NCBI RefSeq assembly: GCF_023746615.1
Contig: NZ_CP082275.1
Span: 1,736,001 to 1,800,000 of the forward strand
DNA: 64,000 nucleotides
Reading direction: 5' to 3'
Origin: Grimontia kaedaensis
Lineage (GTDB): Bacteria; Pseudomonadota; Gammaproteobacteria; Enterobacterales; Vibrionaceae
In this document: positions 59,344 to 64,000 of the stretch, piece by piece
How the letters are laid out: each line of letters starts with the position of its first letter
Numbering within the stretch: the stretch's first letter is position 1
Translations under genes and position numbers: made by a program
The notes under the pieces: model-generated
The model's input: only the letters and a program-made list of their open reading frames with translations
Told to the model about the DNA's origin: nothing
The model's database searches: none

Positions 59344-61272
59344 ATGCCTGTAATTACTCTTCCTGACGGTAGTCAACGTTCATTTGATAACCCAGTTTCC
59401 ACTTACGACGTCGCAGCTGACATCGGTCCTGGTCTTGCAAAAGCCTGTATCGCGGGTCGTGTTAATGGTCAGCGTGTAGACGCATGCGACCTGATTGAAA
59501 ACGACGCAAATCTGGAAATCATCACTGCAAGAGACGAAGACGGTCTTGAGATCATTCGCCACTCTTGTGCTCACCTGCTGGGTCATGCGATAAAGCAGCT
59601 TTTTCCTGACGTGAAAATGGCGATCGGTCCAACCATCGACAGCGGTTTCTATTACGACGTTGACCTTGACCGTTCTCTGACTCAAGAAGACCTGGATGCG
59701 ATTGAAAAGCGCATGAAGGATTTGGCGAAAACCAAATACCAGGTCATCAAGAAGAACGTGAGCTGGCAGGAAGCGCGTGATGCTTTTGAATCACGTGGCG
59801 AACCGTACAAGATGGAAATTCTGGATGAAAACGTATCTCGCGATGATCGTCCAGGTCTTTACCATCACGAAGAATACATCGACATGTGTCGTGGTCCGCA
59901 CGTACCGCACATGGGTTTCTGCCAAAACTTTAAAATCCTGAACGTTGCTGGTGCATACTGGCGCGGTAACAGCGATAACAAGATGCTGCAACGTATCTAC
60001 GGCACGGCTTTCAACGATAAGAAAGAGCTGAAAGCGCACCTGCAGCGCTTGGAAGAAGCAGCGAAGCGTGATCACCGTAAACTAGGTAAGCAACTTGACC
60101 TTTACCACATGCAACAAGAAGCACCGGGTATGGTGTTCTGGCATCACAACGGTTGGGTTATCTTCCGTGAGTTGGAAACCTTCGTTCGTGCAAAACTGAA
60201 CGAATATGATTATCAGGAAGTGAAAGGCCCATTGATCATGGACCGTGTTCTTTGGGAACGTTCAGGTCACTGGGATAAGTACTCTGAGTACATGTTCACC
60301 ACACAATCTGAGAGCCGTGATTACGCACTGAAGCCGATGAACTGTCCTGGCCACGTGCAGATCTTTAATCAGGGTCTGAAATCTTACCGTGACTTGCCGC
60401 TGCGTATGGCAGAGTTTGGCAGCTGTCACCGTAACGAGCCATCAGGCGCTCTGCATGGGCTGATGCGTGTTCGTGGCTTCACCCAAGATGATGCACACAT
60501 CTTCTGTACTCCAGAACAAGTTCAACAAGAAGTGACTTCTTGTATCAAGATGGTTTACGACACTTACCAGACTTTCGGCTTTGACGAAATCGTGGTGAAG
60601 CTGTCTACCCGTCCTGAAATGCGTGTAGGTTCTGATGAAATGTGGGACCGCGCTGAGAAAGCACTGGCTGAAGCACTGGAATCTATGGACATTAAGTTCG
60701 AGATTCTGGAAGGCGAGGGTGCGTTCTACGGTCCTAAGATTGAATTTACTTTGCATGACTGTTTGGATCGTGCGTGGCAGTGTGGTACTGTGCAGCTCGA
60801 TTTTGCTCTGCCTGAGCGTTTGGGCGCAACGTACGTTGGTGAAGACAACGAACGTCACACCCCAGTAATGATTCACCGTGCGATTCTGGGTTCACTGGAA
60901 CGTTTTATCGGTATTCTGATTGAAGAATACGCGGGTCATTTCCCAAGCTGGTTAGCTCCTCAACAAGCTGTAGTGATGAACATTACCGACAATCAAGCGG
61001 AATATGTTCAGGAAGTAGCGAAAAAACTGCAAAAAGCAGGATTTAGAGCGTCTGCGGACTTGAGAAACGAGAAGATTGGCTTTAAAATCCGCGAACACAC
61101 TTTGAAGCGCGTACCTTATATGTTGGTTTGTGGCGACCAGGAAATGGAAGCTGGCGAAATCGCGGTACGTACACGCAAAGGTAAAGACTTGGGTAAATAT
61201 AAAATTGACGAATTCGTTTCTCTGCTCGAGAACGAAGTTCGCACCCGAACTCTTAATATTTTGGAGGATTAA
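59344..61272 (+). CDS. thrS: Threonyl-tRNA synthetase
   Basis: A 642-residue class II synthetase that charges tRNA-Thr, full length. The N-terminal TGS domain begins MPVITLPDGSQRSF. The editing domain carries HSCAHLLGHAIKQLFP (HxxxH) and later CRGPHVP. The catalytic core has PMNCPGHVQIF with the zinc Cys, motif 2 RMAEFGSCHRNEPSGALHGLMRVRGFTQDDAHIF, and motif 3 near PVMIHRAILGSLERFIG. The anticodon-binding domain is C-terminal. AGGA at 59333-59336 is the ribosome site, and the leader carries an anticodon-like hairpin. infC begins 3 bp after the stop. Confidence 0.98.
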   Translation: MPVITLPDGSQRSFDNPVSTYDVAADIGPGLAKACIAGRVNGQRVDACDLIENDANLEIITARDEDGLEIIRHSCAHLLGHAIKQLFPDVKMAIGPTIDSGFYYDVDLDRSLTQEDLDAIEKRMKDLAKTKYQVIKKNVSWQEARDAFESRGEPYKMEILDENVSRDDRPGLYHHEEYIDMCRGPHVPHMGFCQNFKILNVAGAYWRGNSDNKMLQRIYGTAFNDKKELKAHLQRLEEAAKRDHRKLGKQLDLYHMQQEAPGMVFWHHNGWVIFRELETFVRAKLNEYDYQEVKGPLIMDRVLWERSGHWDKYSEYMFTTQSESRDYALKPMNCPGHVQIFNQGLKSYRDLPLRMAEFGSCHRNEPSGALHGLMRVRGFTQDDAHIFCTPEQVQQEVTSCIKMVYDTYQTFGFDEIVVKLSTRPEMRVGSDEMWDRAEKALAEALESMDIKFEILEGEGAFYGPKIEFTLHDCLDRAWQCGTVQLDFALPERLGATYVGEDNERHTPVMIHRAILGSLERFIGILIEEYAGHFPSWLAPQQAVVMNITDNQAEYVQEVAKKLQKAGFRASADLRNEKIGFKIREHTLKRVPYMLVCGDQEMEAGEIAVRTRKGKDLGKYKIDEFVSLLENEVRTRTLNILED

Positions 61273-61275
61273 GGT

Positions 61276-61821
61276 ATTAAAGGCGCAAGAAAAGTCCCGG
61301 CTAAACAAAATGCTCACCGTCTTAACGAAGAACTTCGTGGTCTGCGTGAAGTACGTCTGACTGGTATTGATGGTGATCAGCTTGGTATTGTTTCATATGA
61401 TGAAGCGATTAAAGCGGCAGAAGATGCTGGTGTTGATCTGGTAGAAATTAGCCCTAATGCCGAGCCGCCAGTATGTCGTGTGATGGACTATGGTAAGTTC
61501 ATCTACGAAAAGAGTAAGGCTGCGAAAGAGCAGAAGAAAAAGCAAAAGATTGTCCAGATCAAGGAAGTTAAATTCCGTCCTGGAACCGATATTGGCGACT
61601 ATCAGGTAAAACTACGCAACCTGGTTCGCTTTATTGAAGAGGGTAACAAGGTCAAGGTTACAATCCGTTTCCGTGGTCGCGAAATGGCGCACCAGGATAT
61701 CGGTGTTGACGTTCTGAACCGACTGAAGGAAGACACTGCTGAAATCGCTTCAGTAGAAAGTTTCCCTTCAAGAATTGAAGGTCGTCAAATGATCATGGTT
61801 CTTGCCCCTAAGAAGAAGTAA
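61276..61821 (+). CDS. infC: Translation initiation factor IF-3 (AUU start)
   Basis: A 181-residue initiation factor that binds the 30S subunit and rejects non-canonical start codons. No ATG or GTG exists at the proper N-terminus: the frame begins ATT AAA GGC, three bases after the thrS stop and eight bases after GGAGGATTAAG. This is the same rare AUU start used by E. coli infC, which IF-3 discriminates against, giving autoregulation. The N-domain has RGLREVRLTGIDGDQLGIV, the linker KSKAAKEQKKKQK, and the C-domain KEVKFRPGTDIGDYQVKLRNLVRFIEEGNKVKVTIRFRGREMAH. Confidence 0.97.
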   Translation: MKGARKVPAKQNAHRLNEELRGLREVRLTGIDGDQLGIVSYDEAIKAAEDAGVDLVEISPNAEPPVCRVMDYGKFIYEKSKAAKEQKKKQKIVQIKEVKFRPGTDIGDYQVKLRNLVRFIEEGNKVKVTIRFRGREMAHQDIGVDVLNRLKEDTAEIASVESFPSRIEGRQMIMVLAPKKK

Positions 61822-61840
61822 TTTCGGCATACAAGTAACG

Positions 61841-61871
61841 AGAGGCTATGCCTTCGGGCATAGCCTCTTTG
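61841..61871 (+). terminator. Hairpin between infC and rpmI
   Basis: Twelve-base perfect stem AGAGGCTATGCC / GGCATAGCCTCT with a TTCG tetraloop and a short T tail. It may attenuate or terminate transcription and overlaps the place where L20 acts on the E. coli infC-rpmI mRNA. Confidence 0.8.
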
Positions 61872-61921
61872 TTCGCCAAATTACACTGTTATTAATTGCA
61901 TACAATGCGGAGTTATTCATC

Positions 61922-62116
61922 ATGCCTAAGATGAAAGCAAACAAAGGCGCTGCTAAGCGTTTCAAGAAAACTGGTGGCGGTTTCAAGTTCAAGCACGCAA
62001 CTAAGCGTCACATCCTGACTAAGCGTACTACTAAGAACAAACGTCAACTGCGTCCTAACTCAATTCTGCCTAAGTGCGAAATGGGTGCAGTTGCGCGTAT
62101 GCTTCCATACGCATAA
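61922..62116 (+). CDS. rpmI: 50S ribosomal protein L35
   Basis: A 64-residue, very basic protein (MPKMKANKGAAKRFKKTGGGF... ending ARMLPYA), full family length. It binds 23S rRNA in the large subunit. The start is the ATG at 61922; the frame extends upstream in the spacer without a start of its own. It lies 41 bp before rplT. Confidence 0.98.
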   Translation: MPKMKANKGAAKRFKKTGGGFKFKHATKRHILTKRTTKNKRQLRPNSILPKCEMGAVARMLPYA

Positions 62117-62157
62117 TTTTCTTAGTATTTTTAACGAATTAGTTTAGGAGAGACATA

Positions 62158-62511
62158 ATGCCTCGCGTAAAACGTGGTGTACAAGCTCGTGCACGTCATA
62201 AGAAAGTTCTGAAACAAGCTAAAGGTTACTACGGTGCACGTTCACGTGTTTACCGCGTAGCTTTCCAAGCAGTAACCAAAGCTGGTCAATACGCTTACCG
62301 TGACCGTCGTCAGAAGAAACGTCAATTCCGTCAACTGTGGATTGCACGTATCAACGCTGCGGCTCGTCAAAATGGTATGTCTTACAGCCGTTTCATCAAC
62401 GGTCTGAAGAAAGCGTCTATCGAAATCGATCGTAAGATCCTGGCTGATATCGCTGTATTCGACAAAGCTGCATTCTCTGTTCTGGTAGAGAAAGCGAAAG
62501 CTGCTCTGTAA
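62158..62511 (+). CDS. rplT: 50S ribosomal protein L20
   Basis: A 117-residue basic protein needed for early 50S assembly (MPRVKRGVQARARHKKVLKQAKGYYGARSRVYR...). The family globular C-domain (ARQNGMSYSRFINGLKKASIEIDRKILADIAV) is complete. It represses rpmI and its own translation in E. coli by binding the operon mRNA. The AGGAG ribosome site is just upstream of the ATG. A strong terminator closes the operon. Confidence 0.98.
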   Translation: MPRVKRGVQARARHKKVLKQAKGYYGARSRVYRVAFQAVTKAGQYAYRDRRQKKRQFRQLWIARINAAARQNGMSYSRFINGLKKASIEIDRKILADIAVFDKAAFSVLVEKAKAAL

Positions 62512-62536
62512 TTTATTACAGAATAGACTTTGTGAG

Positions 62537-62563
62537 AAAGGGGAGCTTCGGCTCCCCTTTTTC
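62537..62563 (+). terminator. Terminator of thrS-infC-rpmI-rplT
   Basis: Stem AAAGGGGAGC / GCTCCCCTTT around a TTCG loop, with a run of T after it. The facing gene stops 19 bp further. Confidence 0.92.
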
Positions 62564-62581
62564 TATTCTAAATCCCGACAG

Positions 62582-63922
62582 TTAATTCGCTGTGCAAGAT
62601 GGAATTAACTCCCAAGGCGAGTTTTCGTAAAGCCCCGGTATTTGCTGGGTAGTCCACCATTTAGCGATGTAGTTATCTCCCCGATACGCGACAACACTGC
62701 CTTCGGCATATATTGTATATACATTCCAATCGTCTTTGGGGCAAAAGGTCAGTGGCTCAGGATTTTTCATCCAATCAATGATTTCAATGTGGCTGACAAA
62801 ACGTACTTCAGATTTTGATAATGCGTACTCGATAAATTTGGAGAGGGCAGCTTGGCGGCTTTGGGTGTCTGAACCCGGCATTCCAAACTGTTCTTGTCCA
62901 TTCACCAGCCCATAGAAGCCGGAATGTAACCCCAAAACCAAAGGTGCTCTGTTTCCTTTTAAACGTAAATCCAGGTTATAGGCATAAATAGCAAATACCT
63001 CGTCTCCGGATAGTCCTGCAGCACCCCAGGCAGGCTCGGAGTATAGGTTCCAGTCGAAGTTGTCACCTTTGCCAGATTCAAGGTCAAACCAGGGCACGTG
63101 CTTGGCAATCTTGTCCCTCAAGGAATAATCAATGCCATATTCCGACGTCAGGTTATCGGGTGGCACGATCAGAGTGTGTGCAGGAACTTCCCACAAACCT
63201 GGATAGTTGGCGATCTGCGGTTTCCAACCACCATTAACGGCAAGATCATGTTCTGGGCTTCCGTTCTCAAGAGTGTATGGCCAGTAATTATTGGTTCCGT
63301 CATGAGTGGGTGTTATGCCCGCAGGAAAACTGACGTCGTATGCTACGCCGTTTTGAATGACTGCCTTTAGCGTGTTGTCATTGTAGGTAAGAAAAGGCGC
63401 TCGGAAGCCATGTGCTTTTTCAATACCTATACCGCCTTCTTCGACAGCAGAGGTGAGAAACTGATTACAGAGCGTCACTTCTTGCTGCCAAGCTTCTTGA
63501 GTCATCCAATTGTCTAAGGGATTCCAGTTCACCTTGTCATCCGGGTGTGTTTCGGTGTGGCTTCCAATGTCATGGCCCGCTTGGTGGGCGCGTCGCCATA
63601 AGTTCAAAACGTCTTCGTTTTCCCTTGATTGGCCGCAAAGCATAAAGAATGATGCGGTAAGATTGCGATTAGCATGTTTGTCCATGCCATTCGGATTTTT
63701 ATGACTGGCCAGGGTATCGAGAACCCACTTAAGACCTTCTACGTCGTTATTATCATCAAAGCCTAGTGAGACGAACATAGGCGTTTTTGCAGTATCAATC
63801 GGTGATGATTGAGAGGGTGGGTAAGCATTTTCCATTGCGAGTACTTGTGCTGACATAACTATTGGAAGAAAAAGCGAGTAACTGGTTTTTTTACCCACAA
63901 GGTGCCAACTGAATTTTGCCAT
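62582..63922 (-). CDS. Chitin oligosaccharide deacetylase (CE4 with chitin-binding module)
   Basis: A 446-residue exported polysaccharide deacetylase that removes the acetyl group from one GlcNAc of chitobiose or short chitin chains. Signal peptide: SYSLFLPIVMSAQVLA. CE4 motifs: SLGFDDNND (motif 1, Asp pair), HTETHPDD (motif 2, His metal ligands), GFRAPFLTYND (motif 3), and later VLGLHSGF (motif 5 His). The final 45 residues (DDWNVYTIYAEGSVVAYRGDNYIAKWWTTQQ ending ENSPWELI) form a CBM5/12 chitin-binding module. This matches the Vibrio COD that creates a signal for chitinase induction. Convergent with the ribosomal operon. Confidence 0.9.
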   Translation of the reverse strand: MAKFSWHLVGKKTSYSLFLPIVMSAQVLAMENAYPPSQSSPIDTAKTPMFVSLGFDDNNDVEGLKWVLDTLASHKNPNGMDKHANRNLTASFFMLCGQSRENEDVLNLWRRAHQAGHDIGSHTETHPDDKVNWNPLDNWMTQEAWQQEVTLCNQFLTSAVEEGGIGIEKAHGFRAPFLTYNDNTLKAVIQNGVAYDVSFPAGITPTHDGTNNYWPYTLENGSPEHDLAVNGGWKPQIANYPGLWEVPAHTLIVPPDNLTSEYGIDYSLRDKIAKHVPWFDLESGKGDNFDWNLYSEPAWGAAGLSGDEVFAIYAYNLDLRLKGNRAPLVLGLHSGFYGLVNGQEQFGMPGSDTQSRQAALSKFIEYALSKSEVRFVSHIEIIDWMKNPEPLTFCPKDDWNVYTIYAEGSVVAYRGDNYIAKWWTTQQIPGLYENSPWELIPSCTAN

Positions 63923-64000
63923 TGTATTGTCCTATTTTTAGGTTCGACGTTATTGAATGTGAGCAAGAGCTCATCAACTAGAAAATACATACTCGAGCCT
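63923..64000. other. Window edge, promoter of the deacetylase gene
   Basis: About 80 bp upstream of the deacetylase on the minus strand, with AGGACAAT at the ribosome site. No other gene is visible before the window ends. Confidence 0.4.

Overview
The window reads as a chromosomal segment from a marine gammaproteobacterium of the family Vibrionaceae. The support is a norM/ribE divergent pair, a hutIGUH operon with hutC beside it, a Zur-box-controlled ShyB-type endopeptidase, thrS-infC-rpmI-rplT with an AUU start for infC, a chitin-oligosaccharide deacetylase, and a tRNA-Val cluster (one UAC, three GAC). The genus cannot be fixed from this sequence alone; Vibrio, Grimontia, Enterovibrio and Photobacterium are all possible.

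Layout. 1-15 kb is a mosaic of small housekeeping and accessory genes: a GFA-fold protein, a phosphoesterase, two exported proteins of unknown role, an MscS channel, cytochrome b561, an orphan ParA ATPase, a SatD-like regulator with a DUF3307 membrane protein, a TerC/Alx protein behind a yybP-ykoY (Mn2+) riboswitch, a Tat-exported intradiol dioxygenase-like protein, an amino-acid-type chemoreceptor and a phospholipase D lipoprotein. 14.7-21.2 kb holds a divergent unit: an M20 peptidase facing a translationally coupled trio of ATP-grasp ligase, ATP-grasp ligase fused to a helix-hairpin-helix domain, and M14 carboxypeptidase with accessory beta domains. 23.5-34.7 kb is a two-partner secretion / contact-dependent inhibition locus: TpsB, a 3060-residue TpsA/CdiA-like exoprotein with a late HExxH domain and a papain-like C-terminal toxin candidate, and a small AT-rich immunity candidate.

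36.4-43.3 kb is the most striking part. After four tRNA-Val genes and about 700 bp of AT-rich DNA comes a complete microviridin-type graspetide (omega-ester RiPP) cluster: a 69-residue precursor with a PFFxxFxE leader, a Gly-Gly cleavage site and a TxKxPSDxDE core; a hairpin attenuator; two MvdC/MvdD-type ATP-grasp macrocyclases; an HlyD-like adaptor; and a C39-peptidase ABC exporter. Precursor, maturation, leader removal and export are all encoded in one run of same-strand genes.

43.3-64 kb returns to conserved chromosome: a DUF3080 lipoprotein, norM, ribE, a CPXCG protein, a YniC-type phosphatase and fructosamine kinase, the hut operon and hutC with matching TTGTATATA-type operator candidates, an exported glycerophosphodiester phosphodiesterase, a roughly 265-bp inverted-repeat (MITE-like) element that truncates an NTF2/SnoaL-like gene, shyB with a perfect Zur palindrome, thrS with a leader hairpin whose loop mimics the tRNA-Thr anticodon, infC-rpmI-rplT, and the deacetylase.
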